Positions 42,546 to 52,518 are shown, counted from the first letter of the stretch. The stretch is 64,000 nucleotides of DNA from Yoonia vestfoldensis DSM 16212 (GCF_000382265.1 NZ_KB907988.1:18142-82141), one strand, 5' to 3'. Made by a program: numbers and translations. The notes: generated by a model not told the origin, from the sequence alone.

Positions 42546-43088
42546 ATGGACGGTATGAGCGAGCGCGAATATTCCAGCCACTCCGGCCTGTCGCGAGGGG
42601 CAATCCAGAACGCCAAACGCGGCGGCAGACTTGTCTTTCATGCAGATGGTTCGATCAATGCGGCCGCATCTGACGTGCGGCGAGCAGATACGACCGATCC
42701 CGACCAGCAGCGCCGTTCGCTGGGTGGCGATGCGGCGTTGCCGCCCAGCGGCAGCGGCGGAACCGACAGCTATCTCAAGGCCCGTACCGCCCTGACGGTC
42801 TATCAGGCGCAGGAACGCCAGCTGGCGATCCAGAAAAAGAAGGGCACTCTGGTGGATCGCGCCCGGGCCGAAGCGCTGGTTTTTCGCCTTGCGAGGCAGG
42901 AACGCGACGTTTGGATCACATGGCCTGCCCGGGTGGCCGCGCTGATGGCCGCGCAAGTGGCGGCCGAGGTGGAAAAGGCATCGGGCACGCCCGCGACTAT
43001 TGAAGCCGGGATCATGCAGCGCGTCTTGGAACGCCATGTCCGTGAACAACTGGAAGGGTTGGCTGATCTCAGGGTGTCGCTGGTTTGA
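42546..43088 (+). CDS. Phage terminase small subunit-like protein (third copy)
   Basis: A 180-residue paralogue of the 5450-5989 product (MDGMSEREYSSHSGLSRGAIQNAKR...LADLRVSLV), intact to the end. No terminase large subunit follows. At about 43085 the DNA changes to a host-type pseudogene, so the packaging module was cut here. ATG 42546 follows a cggggg stretch. Confidence 0.75.
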   Translation: MDGMSEREYSSHSGLSRGAIQNAKRGGRLVFHADGSINAAASDVRRADTTDPDQQRRSLGGDAALPPSGSGGTDSYLKARTALTVYQAQERQLAIQKKKGTLVDRARAEALVFRLARQERDVWITWPARVAALMAAQVAAEVEKASGTPATIEAGIMQRVLERHVREQLEGLADLRVSLV

Positions 43089-43162
43089 TTTTTGGCCTCG
43101 GGCACATTGGCGCGGCCTGAACGTCCCTTGCGACGATATGTTGATCTGACACGCATAATGGG

Positions 43163-43643
43163 CTGCAGGCGCTGGACGCAGTCGCCCTGACCACGACGAC
43201 TGTCGGAACAACCCGCGACGACTTCATGGGCCTCACAACGCTTCCAACCGGGGCGACCCCACTCTATGCCAGCGGGCATCCGGCGCGGGGCGGCAACCTG
43301 GGTGTCATCTGCTCACTGGATGGCGGGCAGACCTGGACACCGCTTTCAGACGGGGTTGATGGCCCCGTCGATTTTCATGTGATGGAAGTGAGCCGTGCCG
43401 ATGCGCAGGTGCTTTTTTGGCGCGCACGGGCATGCTCCAGACCAGCCGCGACGGCGGCCGCAGTTGGGCCGTCGTCGGCCCCGCCTCGGCGCGTCTGATC
43501 GACATTGCCATCTCAGCTCGCGACGCGGACACGTTGTTTGCGGCAACCGAGGCCGGGCTGTTGCGCAGCACGGACCGGGGGTCGACCTGGACCAGCGCGC
43601 ATCCGGCCACCGCGCCGGCCAGCCTTGTCGACGGGGGGACAGA
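43163..43643 (+). pseudogene. BNR/sialidase-like (F510_1955-type) protein remnant
   Basis: Peptides [28 protein letters not shown], then [21 protein letters not shown] and [19 protein letters not shown], match BNR-repeat beta-propeller proteins. A frame change at a T-run near 43411 separates the parts. Both ends are missing. It fills the junction between the prophage module and the phosphonate operon. Confidence 0.8.
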
Positions 43644-44210
43644 TGGGCGCGCAAGCGCAACGCGCAATTCGTCATGGGACCAGTCCCACCAGGCAATCTC
43701 AATGAGCCCTTCGGCCTGTTCTTCGGTGAAGCGGCACTTGATCTGCCTAGCGGGCACGCCGCCGACGACCGTATAGGGGGCCACGTCTTTTGCCACCACG
43801 GCCCCCGCGCCCACCACCGCGCCAGTGCCGATGGTGACGCCCGGCAGGATCGTGACGCCATGCCCGATCCACATATCATGCCCGATCGTGACCCAGTGGT
43901 CGCGCCGCCAGTCAAAGAACCCGTCGTCATCCTCGCCCAGACCGAATTGGCCGGCGCGGTAAGTGAAGTGGTGCTGCGCGGCCCGCCAAGTGGCGTGATT
44001 GCCGGGGTTGATGCGTGCCCCTTCTGCAATTGAGCAGAACTTGCCGATAGTCGTCCAGATGACATTCCCGCCCCGCACGATGTACGAGTAGTCGCCAAAG
44101 GTGACTTCTCGCATCGTCACGTCGGCCATGACCTCGGTCCAGCGGCCAAGTCTGCAATCGGTGATCCGTGCCGTAGGATGTACGGTTGGCGCTTCGCTCA
44201 GTGTTTTCAT
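43305..44210 (-). CDS. Phosphonate-associated hexapeptide acyltransferase with foreign C-terminus
   Basis: The first 187 or so residues form a left-handed beta-helix acyltransferase of the phosphonate-operon type ([65 protein letters not shown]). Native sequence ends near base 43647. The remaining 114 codons are antisense of the BNR pseudogene. The normal protein needs only a short further tail, so the catalytic trimer may still form. It is the last gene of the phn transcript. Confidence 0.8.
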   Translation of the reverse strand: MKTLSEAPTVHPTARITDCRLGRWTEVMADVTMREVTFGDYSYIVRGGNVIWTTIGKFCSIAEGARINPGNHATWRAAQHHFTYRAGQFGLGEDDDGFFDWRRDHWVTIGHDMWIGHGVTILPGVTIGTGAVVGAGAVVAKDVAPYTVVGGVPARQIKCRFTEEQAEGLIEIAWWDWSHDELRVALARPSVPPSTRLAGAVAGCALVQVDPRSVLRNSPASVAANNVSASRAEMAMSIRRAEAGPTTAQLRPPSRLVWSMPVRAKKAPAHRHGSLPSHENRRGHQPRLKAVSRSARHPVSR

Positions 44211-44224
44211 ATCGGGTCGTTTCC

Positions 44225-45073
44225 TCAGGTGACCGGGCGCACTGGTCCCGGCGGGATTGCCGGATGGCCCAACCGGATGGAAAGTGCGGCCACCCGTGGC
44301 AACGGGCCTGCGCCATTCGCGGCGACGGGCATCGAGAGGGCTCTGATTTCCGCCCCGCCCGGAGCGCGCAGCGCCACGCCAAAGGACAACGGCACGCGAA
44401 AGCCCGGCTTGGGGTTCAGGCCGGGTTCCACATCACGCAACCCGAGCTTGAGATGGTGGGCAACGTCCCATTCTTGCACCCGCCCGTCCGCGCACGTCAC
44501 CACCCAGCAATGCATATCGCTGCACCAGTCGCCCTTTTCCGCGGGAAAGAACGCCCCCGCGACATAGCCCGTCGCAATACCTGCCGCGCGCAGGGCCGCC
44601 ATGAAATACAGGTTGATATCAACACAGGACCCTTCAGCCCTGTCGCAACCCAGCGCGGGCAGGCTGTCGTGATGGCCATCGTAAAAGCGTTGCGTCGGAT
44701 GGCCGTAGTCAAAGCGCCGAGCCACCGCGCAGGCGATGCTTTGCACCTTGTCAGGGCCATTGCCTGCGCGAAGATCGCGCAGTTCTTCCAGCAGCGCCTC
44801 GGCTGCGATGGTGTAGCGCGACGGGACAAGGTCGAATACAGCGGCGGGATAGGGGGCTGGCGTTCCGTCAAATCGATGGACAAGGGTCAGCGGGCCACCC
44901 TGGGGCGCGATCCGCGCAAAGCGCTGTCCGGTCGCGGGTTCTTTCCAGTGGTCCAGTCTGCCACCTGACACTGTCAGCCCGGAGGCATGTCCGCCCGGCG
45001 TATCCAGACCACAGGGAGCGAGGATCGGCCCAGCGGGCTCAGCAAGCACCAGCGTCATGGCGTAGGCGGTCAA
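44225..45073 (-). CDS. Transglutaminase-like protein in the phn operon
   Basis: A 282-residue protein with the transglutaminase core triad in order: Cys in [10 protein letters not shown] (about 149), His in DMHCWVV (about 187) and Asp in EWDVAHH (about 202). There is no signal peptide. It overlaps the phnE gene upstream by four bases, so it is part of the phosphonate transport operon. Its role there (protease or amidase on a modified substrate, perhaps) is unknown. Confidence 0.78.
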   Translation of the reverse strand: MTAYAMTLVLAEPAGPILAPCGLDTPGGHASGLTVSGGRLDHWKEPATGQRFARIAPQGGPLTLVHRFDGTPAPYPAAVFDLVPSRYTIAAEALLEELRDLRAGNGPDKVQSIACAVARRFDYGHPTQRFYDGHHDSLPALGCDRAEGSCVDINLYFMAALRAAGIATGYVAGAFFPAEKGDWCSDMHCWVVTCADGRVQEWDVAHHLKLGLRDVEPGLNPKPGFRVPLSFGVALRAPGGAEIRALSMPVAANGAGPLPRVAALSIRLGHPAIPPGPVRPVT

Positions 45074-45927
45074 CGCACGCCCTCATATCTGCCGATCAGC
45101 CGGGTCCGGACAAGACCGGACAGCCAGTCGATGACGTAAACCATCGCGATGATGAGAAAGATGATCGACCACGCTTCGCCCCAGCGATAGGCGCTGATCC
45201 TATCGGACAGGATGAACCCGATCCCGCCGGCACCCACGATGCCGAGAATGGTCCCCGAACGAACATTGGATTCGAAATTATAAAGCAGGATCGACAGGAT
45301 CACGGGTCCCACCTGTGGCAACACGCCAAAGCGGATGTTCTGCAACCGGGACCCGCCCGATGCTTTTACCCCTTCAACCTGCCGTTCAGAGATATTCTCG
45401 ATCGCTTCGGAGAAAAGCTTGGCGAATACCCCTATCTCGCCCACTGCAATAGCCAGCACACCCGCCAGCGGCCCAAGGCCAAAGGCCCGGATGAAGATCA
45501 GTGCAAGGATCAATGTTTCAAAGGCGCGGATAACATCGAAACCGCGGCGAGCTGTTACGCGCAGCGGCCAGAAGCGGGTTATGTTGCGCGCGCCCAGAAA
45601 TGACAGTGGAAAGGCAAAAAGCGCACCCAGAACGGTGCCCATGAACGCCATGGATAATGTTTCGCCCAAGCCCTGGAGAATTTGGGAAAAGTCGCTCCAC
45701 TCTGTCCAGATATGGGGAGGAAACATGAAGGAGAACACGGTTCCGAGCCTGCCAAGACCACTCCAGATCCGCAGGGGATTTGCATCAAAGGCGTAAAGGC
45801 ACCAGGCAAACAGCAGGGCACCTGCTGTCCAGACGGCAATCCGCCGCGCACGGACATGTGGTGGCGAGGCAAAAGCAAGCGGCATCCGGGCTCGCGCGGC
45901 GGCAATCTCGTCCTTGGTGATGGTCAT
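45070..45927 (-). CDS. phnE: Phosphonate ABC transporter permease (second)
   Basis: A 285-residue permease with five to six membrane segments and the EAA loop (EAIENISERQVEGVKASGG...). It starts MTITKDEIAAARARM, and ATG 45927 overlaps the first permease stop by four bases. It pairs with the other PhnE to form the channel for phosphonate import. Confidence 0.92.
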   Translation of the reverse strand: MTITKDEIAAARARMPLAFASPPHVRARRIAVWTAGALLFAWCLYAFDANPLRIWSGLGRLGTVFSFMFPPHIWTEWSDFSQILQGLGETLSMAFMGTVLGALFAFPLSFLGARNITRFWPLRVTARRGFDVIRAFETLILALIFIRAFGLGPLAGVLAIAVGEIGVFAKLFSEAIENISERQVEGVKASGGSRLQNIRFGVLPQVGPVILSILLYNFESNVRSGTILGIVGAGGIGFILSDRISAYRWGEAWSIIFLIIAMVYVIDWLSGLVRTRLIGRYEGVR

Positions 45928-46847
45928 GTTCTTTCCATCCCGATCACGCGGTGCCGCAGAATGCCTGATAACCAGTCGATGGTCATGACCGTGGCGCATG
46001 TTATGACGAACAGAGCCGACAGGTCGGTGTATTCTTGGAATGACATGGCGACGCGGAATTCTTGCCCCAGTCCGCCCGCGCCGACATAGCCGATGATGGA
46101 AGAGGACCGCACATTGATCTCGAACCGCAACAACGTGTAGCTCAGCACATTGGGCATGACTTGCGGCAGGGCGGCGAAGCGGCATTGGTCAAACCAGCTG
46201 CCACCCGCGGCCTTGACGCCGTCAAGCGGGCGCATGTCGATGTTCTCGATCGCCTCGGAGTAAAGCTTGCCAAGGGCGCCGGTTGTGTGGATCGCAATAG
46301 CCAGAACGCCGGCCAGCGGCCCCACCGAAAAACAATAGACAAAGATGAGCGCCCAGACCAGATCGGGTACCGTCCTGCAGATCTCGAGGTAGCGGCGTGT
46401 GATCCACAACAACCAGGGGCGGGGTGAAAGGTTGCGCGCCGCGGGAAACGACAGGATGAGCGCGCCGGTCACGCCGATGACCGTTGCCATGAAGGCGATC
46501 AGGATCGTTTCGAGAAGGAGCCAGAGCCAGATGTCCAGCCGCCAGAACCAGTTCGCGATATCCGCACCCAGCGTGGCCCAGTGCAGGTCGGGGATCATCT
46601 TGACGATGAATTCACCCAGCCGAGGAATACCTGCCGGGATGACCCAGCCCCATTGGCGGCTGCCATCCGACATCGTCATCTGGGTGTATTTGAAAAAATC
46701 CGACATCCAGGATGTCAGGGCAAAAAGCACGGCAAAAATAATAAGGCCAATTATCCAGGAAAGCCGGGACTTGCGGCGGGCAGCGGCAAAGTCCTCGTCA
46801 AAGGACAGGGCCGCCGGCGAAAAAGTGAACTGGGGGACACTGGTCAT
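45924..46847 (-). CDS. phnE: Phosphonate ABC transporter permease (first)
   Basis: A 307-residue permease starting MTSVPQFTFSPAALSFDED. Its EAA loop is EAIENIDMRPLDGVKAAGGSW, very similar to that of the following permease. The family often has two phnE genes; here both are intact. It lies 41 bases after phnD. Confidence 0.92.
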   Translation of the reverse strand: MTSVPQFTFSPAALSFDEDFAAARRKSRLSWIIGLIIFAVLFALTSWMSDFFKYTQMTMSDGSRQWGWVIPAGIPRLGEFIVKMIPDLHWATLGADIANWFWRLDIWLWLLLETILIAFMATVIGVTGALILSFPAARNLSPRPWLLWITRRYLEICRTVPDLVWALIFVYCFSVGPLAGVLAIAIHTTGALGKLYSEAIENIDMRPLDGVKAAGGSWFDQCRFAALPQVMPNVLSYTLLRFEINVRSSSIIGYVGAGGLGQEFRVAMSFQEYTDLSALFVITCATVMTIDWLSGILRHRVIGMERT

Positions 46848-46888
46848 GAGTGAAGCGGGCGGGCCTAGGGTCGGCCCGCCCTGATCCT

Positions 46889-47806
46889 TCAACCGCGGCG
46901 ACGCTGGGCCAGCCAGGCGCGCATGTCGACGATCCACTGATAGCGGTCATGGTCCACGCGGACATAGCCAACCGTCGGGTTCGCATCCCCCTCATCGACC
47001 GAGGCGTAAATTGCGTAGCCTTCCGTGTCTTCCAGCGGGAAGGCCTCAAGCGCGGCTGTCACATCTTCGATCATTGTGGGCGGAAGTTCAGCACGCGCTG
47101 TAAAGGGGCCGGATGTGATCTCTGGGCTTTCCCAAATCACACAAACCTCGCCTTCGGGAATCATCCCCTTGTCTTCCATGTTTTGGTAGATGCCATTGAT
47201 TTCGCTGTCCTGATATGTTGCGGCGGCGTCGAATGTGCCTGCAACCACGCCCTGCACACCGGCCTCATGGCTGCCGGAAAAGGGGATCGCGGAAAAGTAG
47301 GTTTCCGGGTCGATGTTTTCGACATTGACTAAGTTGTAAAGCGGGACGGCATAGCCGGAGGTTGAGTCCGGATCGGCAAAGGCCAGCGTTTTGCCCTCAA
47401 GTCCGGCAAGATCAGTGATGCCGCTGTCGCATCGCACGGTGATGACCGAGTAATACCCGGTCGAGTCGTCCGCATTGCGGGAGGTCAGCAGCGGGATCAC
47501 CTTGCCTTCGGTCGCCGTGTAGACTGCCGCATAGGATGACGAGCCGTAGAAGCCGAATTCGATCTGGCTGGCAGCCATGGCTTGGATTACGCCATCGTAA
47601 TTGCCTGCCGTAAAGATCTCGACCTCGACGCCCAGCTTCTGTGCAAGAAAGGCGCGCATCGGTTCATTGCGCGAAAGGCGGTCCTGCTCGTTCTCGCTCG
47701 ACAGGATTCCAACCTTGATGACTGCGTAATCGGTGCGCCAGTCGTCTTGGGCAAAGGCAGGTGCAGCGGCCAGAAGGGCCAGCGCAGTGGTTGCGAAAAG
47801 CTTCAT
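46889..47806 (-). CDS. phnD: Phosphonate-binding periplasmic protein
   Basis: A 305-residue binding protein with signal peptide MKLFATTALALLAAAPAFA. Domains typical of PhnD follow: VIKVGILSSENEQDRLSR, GFYGSSSYAAVY and PDSTSGYAVPLY. It captures organophosphonates for PhnCE. An agatat/tggag ribosome context precedes the ATG at 47806. Confidence 0.93.
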   Translation of the reverse strand: MKLFATTALALLAAAPAFAQDDWRTDYAVIKVGILSSENEQDRLSRNEPMRAFLAQKLGVEVEIFTAGNYDGVIQAMAASQIEFGFYGSSSYAAVYTATEGKVIPLLTSRNADDSTGYYSVITVRCDSGITDLAGLEGKTLAFADPDSTSGYAVPLYNLVNVENIDPETYFSAIPFSGSHEAGVQGVVAGTFDAAATYQDSEINGIYQNMEDKGMIPEGEVCVIWESPEITSGPFTARAELPPTMIEDVTAALEAFPLEDTEGYAIYASVDEGDANPTVGYVRVDHDRYQWIVDMRAWLAQRRRG

Positions 47807-47844
47807 GGAGATATCCCCCGGGGGTTGAGAGGTTATTGTCATAG

Positions 47845-48666
47845 TCAGGCCGGAACCCGCGGCCGCGCCGGTGCGGCCGCGGTCGAGGTTACGGATTCGT
47901 TGAATTCGGCCAAGCCTTCGGCGCCGTAGATGTCGCGCACGACATCGTCGGTCATTTGCCGCGGTGTGCCGTCGAACATCACGCGCCCTGCCCGCATTGC
48001 CACGATCCGGTCGCAATAAGAGCGCGCGGTGTCGAGCGTATGCAGGTTTACCAGCACGGTCAGCCCATCATCCCGATTGATGCTGCGGAGAGCATCCATC
48101 ACGCGGGTCGCGTTGCCAGGGTCAAGGCTTGCGATGGGTTCATCCGCCAGCATGATCTTGGGCTCCTGTACCAGCGCCCGGGCTATGGCCACGCGCTGCT
48201 GTTGCCCACCCGAGAGCGTGCCCGCCCGCTGCAGCGCCTGACTGGCTAGATCCAGCCGGTCGAGCGCAGAGATGGCAATGGTCCGTTCAGCATCGGTAAA
48301 GCGCATCAGCAGCGAATCCAGCGGACCGTGTCCTGCAAGCCGGCCCACCAAGACATTAGTCAGCACGTCGAGTCTTTCGACCAGATTGAACTGCTGAAAG
48401 ATCATTGCGCAATCGCGCCGCCACTGACGCAGCGCGAACCCCTTAAGCTTTGTCACTTCGATCTCACCATGAGTGATGCGCCCTTCCGAAGGGTCGATCA
48501 GCCGGTTGATCAGCCGAAGAAGGGTCGACTTTCCTGCGCCGGACCGCCCGATCACCCCCACGAACTGGCCAGGGGCAATCGTCAGCGACACGCCATCGAC
48601 GGCGCAGGTTTCGCCAAAGCGACGCGTAAGGGAGGTAAGGATGAGTGGTTGTTGTTCCATGCGCAT
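47845..48666 (-). CDS. phnC: Phosphonate ABC transporter ATPase
   Basis: A 273-residue ATPase with Walker [11 protein letters not shown]-loop [16 protein letters not shown], signature LSGGQQQRV and Walker [13 protein letters not shown]. It is first in the phnCDEE operon. The start may be 48666 or 48660. A palindrome identical in core to the one before phnF lies about 30-45 bases upstream. Confidence 0.92.
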   Translation of the reverse strand: MRMEQQPLILTSLTRRFGETCAVDGVSLTIAPGQFVGVIGRSGAGKSTLLRLINRLIDPSEGRITHGEIEVTKLKGFALRQWRRDCAMIFQQFNLVERLDVLTNVLVGRLAGHGPLDSLLMRFTDAERTIAISALDRLDLASQALQRAGTLSGGQQQRVAIARALVQEPKIMLADEPIASLDPGNATRVMDALRSINRDDGLTVLVNLHTLDTARSYCDRIVAMRAGRVMFDGTPRQMTDDVVRDIYGAEGLAEFNESVTSTAAAPARPRVPA

Positions 48667-48694
48667 ATATTGGCTGCGCCTTGTAACCGACTCA

Positions 48695-48710
48695 CGTCAT
48701 CCGAATGAAT
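48695..48710. promoter_or_regulatory. Candidate PhnF operator before phnC
   Basis: The sequence gtcatccgaatgaat at 48696-48710 is the reverse complement, with one difference, of attcattcggatgaat found before phnF (55345-55360). The near-palindrome attcatnCGnatgaat suits a GntR/HutC-type dimer. Confidence 0.7.
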
Positions 48711-48955
48711 TTTTCGCGTAAAGGATGAAACGGTCTTGTGACAAGGTCCACCGTTATGCAGGCGCAAGCGACGGAGGTCTTTGCGTGACCTGACACCCTT
48801 GCGAGCATTGGAATACCGGGGACAGACTTTGGGGGCGGATCAGGCCCCTGCATCACGAGACTTGATCCTGATCGACCGGTCCGATGGCGGGACACTTGCG
48901 CTGCAGACCGATTGGATAAGGGGGCAGGATATCTCGCCGACTGGATGCCGAAGGG
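48711..48955. other. Region between phnC and phnM
   Basis: A plus-strand stretch after ggaggtctttgcg could encode LRALEYRGQTLGADQAPASRDLILIDRSDGGTLALQTDWIRG, with reasonable composition. It runs out at the phnM 3' end, so it may be a decayed small gene. Nothing else is recognised. Confidence 0.3.
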
Positions 48956-50125
48956 TCAGGCCGCGCGCGTCAGGAGCAGACTTCCGTCTGACCAGATCTT
49001 GGAGCCGGCGCGCAATGTCGCCCGCACATGCCCAACGCCCTGATCGTCAGCGATAATCATATCAGCACGCTGTCCAAGGGCAATCTCGCCCCGGTCCAGC
49101 AGCCCCAGCGCGCGCGCCGGATTGACAGTTGCTAATCTTGCAGCTCCCGGCAGGCCAAGCGGATCGGTCTTGGCCAATTCCAACACTGCAGGCAGGATCG
49201 CCGATGGGTGATAGTCGCTAGCAAGGATGTCCAGCAGACCAGCCCGGTGTGCCTCTCGCGCGGACAGGTTGCCGGAATAACTTTGCCCGCGAAGCGCGTT
49301 AGGAGCGCCCATCGCCGTCGCCATCCCTGCTGCGCGAGCGGCGGCGGCGGCTTCGACCGTGACCGGAAACTCGCTGATATCGGCGCCAAGACCGCGCATC
49401 AGCGCAACTTTCTCGGGGGTGTCGTCGTCATGGCTGGCCAACCTCACACCATGGGCATGGCAGGCGGCAACGATGGCCGCGATTGTGGCCATCAGATCAC
49501 CACCTTCGGTCCTTTTGCGGTCGATGCGGTTCTGGACCTCGGCCCAGGCCTGATCGAGCGTCAGTGCGCCGTTCTTCGCCACAGCCTTCACATGCCTTTC
49601 CAAATCGCGGTACTGCCCCTGACCGGGCGTGTGATCGGTCAGGCTGACCAGATCGACCGTGCCTTCGGCGATCAGTTCTTCGACCACGCGCAGCGCATCA
49701 GGGAAGGTCACTTCGAACCGGGCATGGACGCGATGATCGACAGACAGGCTCTCGCGCATGGACTTCAGGCCGCGCAGAATCGCTTTGGTATGGTCATAGC
49801 TGCGGATATGACCATAAGCGCTTCCGGGATGAAAACTGACAGCCGCATAGGCCGTGGTCACACCCGAAGCCGCCAGTCTGCGGTCAAGATCACGCAAGCC
49901 CAGCTCCAGCGGCATCCGCACGTTCGGCCGCGGCTCAACCTCTCGTTCGACCATGTCACCATGCATGTCTACAAAGCCAGGCAGCAAGAGCAGGCCCTGT
50001 CCCAACAGTGCCGCCCCGGGGACCGGGTTGTGACGGATTTCGACGATCAGACCGTTTTCGACTCTGACTGAGCCATTTTCCACTACGGTGTCAGGCAGCA
50101 CTAGGCGCAGGTCAGACAGCCACAT
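48956..50125 (-). CDS. phnM: Ribose 1-methylphosphonate triphosphate diphosphatase
   Basis: A 389-residue amidohydrolase that removes diphosphate from alpha-D-ribose 1-methylphosphonate 5-triphosphate before C-P cleavage. Metal-ligand segments are LLPGFVDMHGDMVER, SLTDHTPGQGQ, LASHDDDTP and LASDYHPS. It overlaps phnL by 14 bases and ends the phnFGHIJKLM run. No phnN or phnP follows. Confidence 0.93.
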   Translation of the reverse strand: MWLSDLRLVLPDTVVENGSVRVENGLIVEIRHNPVPGAALLGQGLLLLPGFVDMHGDMVEREVEPRPNVRMPLELGLRDLDRRLAASGVTTAYAAVSFHPGSAYGHIRSYDHTKAILRGLKSMRESLSVDHRVHARFEVTFPDALRVVEELIAEGTVDLVSLTDHTPGQGQYRDLERHVKAVAKNGALTLDQAWAEVQNRIDRKRTEGGDLMATIAAIVAACHAHGVRLASHDDDTPEKVALMRGLGADISEFPVTVEAAAAARAAGMATAMGAPNALRGQSYSGNLSAREAHRAGLLDILASDYHPSAILPAVLELAKTDPLGLPGAARLATVNPARALGLLDRGEIALGQRADMIIADDQGVGHVRATLRAGSKIWSDGSLLLTRAA

Positions 50126-50813
50126 TGGAAAGCTCCGTCATCGGCTTCAAGGTCAGTTCACGGTCGATCAGGTGCGCGACATCGCCGGGATGGTGAAAGA
50201 CACCGATCATTGCCACACCCTGGGATTTGAGATCAGCAAGACGCGCCAGAAGTGCTTTTCGCGCGCCTGCGTCAAGCGAGGCGGTAGGTTCGTCCAGAAG
50301 CAGGAGGCGCATCGGCAGAATCAGCGCACGGGCAAGATTGACCTTTTGTTGTTCGCCGCCGGAAAAGGTAGCGGGACAGGCGCGCCAGAGGTCGGGCCGG
50401 ACGCCAAAAGTCTCAAGCGCGGCGCGGGCGCGCGGCAGCGGGTCGGCGATGCCAGCCTGCCGCAACGGCTCTGCCACCACTTCCTCGGCAGAGACGCGGG
50501 GGCGGGCGATCAGGAACTGTGTTACAAATCCGATCTCCCCCCGCCGCAGCACCGCAATATCAACATCGGCTGCCCGCGCCAGATCGATTACTCCATCTGG
50601 CCTTTCGAACCACAGATGGCCCGCATCAACGAGATAGCTGCGCCAGATCATCCGCAGCAGTGTGGATTTGCCAACGCCGTTCGGGCCTCGTAGCAACAGA
50701 AACTCCCCCGCATCGACCGTGAAGGACAGGTCGCGGAAGGCGGGCAGACTCTGGGACAGATGATGCAGGACAAAATTCTTCGTCAGAGCTTCGGCCGTGA
50801 GAACTCGTGTCAT
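50112..50813 (-). CDS. phnL: C-P lyase system ATP-binding protein PhnL
   Basis: A 233-residue ABC-type ATPase with Walker A GPNGVGKST, signature FSGGEQQKV and Walker B LLLLDEPTASLD. It overlaps phnK by four bases. In the C-P lyase machine PhnK/PhnL dock on the PhnGHIJ core rather than on a membrane permease. Confidence 0.93.
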   Translation of the reverse strand: MTRVLTAEALTKNFVLHHLSQSLPAFRDLSFTVDAGEFLLLRGPNGVGKSTLLRMIWRSYLVDAGHLWFERPDGVIDLARAADVDIAVLRRGEIGFVTQFLIARPRVSAEEVVAEPLRQAGIADPLPRARAALETFGVRPDLWRACPATFSGGEQQKVNLARALILPMRLLLLDEPTASLDAGARKALLARLADLKSQGVAMIGVFHHPGDVAHLIDRELTLKPMTELSNVAV

Positions 50814-51607
50814 AGCTTCGCCTGCACAAGCTGTTGGGAATAAGGGTGCTGGGGGTCTTGAAAAACCTGATCGGACAAGCCCTGTTCTACAACGCGGCCA
50901 TGGCGCATGACCATGACGCGGTCCGCCATGACCCGGATCACGCCCAGATCGTGGCTGACGATCACTATGGTGATCCGTCTATCGCGCTGCAGCCCTTTGA
51001 GCGTATCCAGCACCGCAGCTTGCACACTGACATCAAGGCCGGTGGTCGGTTCGTCGAGCAGCAAGAGTGCAGGTTCAAGCGCGATCGCCTTGGCCAGCTG
51101 TACACGTTGTTGCATGCCACCCGACAGTTCGCTGGGCGGCGAGTCCATCCGTTCCAGTGGAAACTCCGAAGCTTCCAGCGCTTGCTGCCCCTTACCGCGC
51201 AACACGGAAAACCGCCTTTCGCCCGCGATCAGAAGCCGTTCGGCCACATTGCCCGAAGATGAATGGCCCATCCGGAGCCCCAGATGCGGATTCTGATAAA
51301 CGATACCAATATGAAGCGCGCAGAGCATCCGCCGGTCGAACCGGTCCAGCGCGAAAAGGTTGCCCGGTGTCTGCGGCAGATTGAGGGAATAGACACCCGC
51401 ATCGGGCGCATCTTCGAGGTTCATCAGCCGCAGCAGGGTTGATTTGCCGGAACCGCTTTCGCCGACAATGCCCAAAACCTCGCCGGGAAAGACCTCGACC
51501 GATACTTCATCAAGCGCGGTCAGCGTGCCAAACCGCCTGGTTACACCGCTCAGAGTCAACAATGGATTTGCCGTCACGATTCGGGGGGCGAGGCGGTGCA
51601 GTGTCAT
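50810..51607 (-). CDS. phnK: C-P lyase system ATP-binding protein PhnK
   Basis: A 265-residue ABC ATPase with Walker A GESGSGKST, signature LSGGMQQRV and Walker B LLLLDEPTTGLDV. The sequence GVYSLNLPQTPGNLFALDRFDRRML is a PhnK-type insertion. It overlaps phnJ and phnL by four bases each. Confidence 0.93.
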   Translation of the reverse strand: MTLHRLAPRIVTANPLLTLSGVTRRFGTLTALDEVSVEVFPGEVLGIVGESGSGKSTLLRLMNLEDAPDAGVYSLNLPQTPGNLFALDRFDRRMLCALHIGIVYQNPHLGLRMGHSSSGNVAERLLIAGERRFSVLRGKGQQALEASEFPLERMDSPPSELSGGMQQRVQLAKAIALEPALLLLDEPTTGLDVSVQAAVLDTLKGLQRDRRITIVIVSHDLGVIRVMADRVMVMRHGRVVEQGLSDQVFQDPQHPYSQQLVQAKL

Positions 51608-52518
51608 GACCTAAAACTCCCGTCCTGATACCATGTAGGACCGGTGGTATCCGGCTCGCCATCACGCGCGCGGATTGCCTTGATGCCCAGATGGCTGTCA
51701 GAAACCTCATACAAGGCGCCGCCATCGGACTGCGGCAATTCGTTCATGAATTGCCCGGTGATGCCCGAGCGGTGACAGGTCAGACTGCCATGCGCCTCCA
51801 CCTTGAACGGAACATCGTCAAAGGCAAGCGGCGTGACGCTGGTAAAGGGCGGCACGGCATGGAGCCGCTTTTCCCGGCCTGCCGACAGAAAGGTCAGATG
51901 TTGCGCCATGTGTAGCTTTTCCACGTCCCAGCGCGGTATGGGCGAGGGCGTCATCACATGCCGGCCATTGACAAGTGCCGGGTATGCCGCTCCCTGCATG
52001 ATCCTTCCAGACCGGACAATCTGTTCGTAAAGCGTGAGCCAGAGCCTTCCGTAATCGGCATCGGCATGCATCTGCCGGGCAGTTGACATGTTTGGCTCGA
52101 CCCCGCGCAACGGTTCGGGGTTGGGGACCTGCAGGATCAAGATCTGGTCGGCACCCAGCCGCTCCTCCGGAACACGGTGGCGCGACTGGATTAAGCTGGC
52201 GTCCTGCGTATCCCAGGTTTCAGCAGCACCCGAGACCCGCGCAAGGAAACGCCGGATCGAGGCCGCATTCACGCTGTCATCAGCGCCCTGGTCGATCACC
52301 TTGACCCTGTCCTCAGGCTGGATCAGGGTCAGTGTCACCTGCAGTCCACCAGTACCCCAGCCGCGGGCCATTGGCACCTCGCGGCTGGCATAAGGCATCT
52401 GACAGCCGGGGACGGCAATGGCCTTCAGCATCTTGCGGCGCATCTCACGCTTGGCCTGACCGTCAAGAAATCCGTAGGCCATTGGCGCCCACGTGCGTGT
52501 CAGCTTGGCAAGAGTCAT
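51604..52518 (-). CDS. phnJ: PhnJ C-P lyase homologue lacking canonical cluster cysteines
   Basis: A 304-residue homologue of the radical-SAM enzyme that cleaves the carbon-phosphorus bond. The N-terminal block AIAVPGCQMPYASREVPM keeps the presumed glycyl-radical Gly (G38), and RGWGTGGLQVT is conserved. In well-studied PhnJ the C-terminal region has four cysteines (C-x2-C, then about 21 residues, then C-SDTD-x-C). Here it reads HGSLTCHRSGITGQF...GGALYEVSDSHLG, so only C248 remains. C39 is the sole other cysteine. Operon context is complete. Confidence 0.9.
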   Translation of the reverse strand: MTLAKLTRTWAPMAYGFLDGQAKREMRRKMLKAIAVPGCQMPYASREVPMARGWGTGGLQVTLTLIQPEDRVKVIDQGADDSVNAASIRRFLARVSGAAETWDTQDASLIQSRHRVPEERLGADQILILQVPNPEPLRGVEPNMSTARQMHADADYGRLWLTLYEQIVRSGRIMQGAAYPALVNGRHVMTPSPIPRWDVEKLHMAQHLTFLSAGREKRLHAVPPFTSVTPLAFDDVPFKVEAHGSLTCHRSGITGQFMNELPQSDGGALYEVSDSHLGIKAIRARDGEPDTTGPTWYQDGSFRS

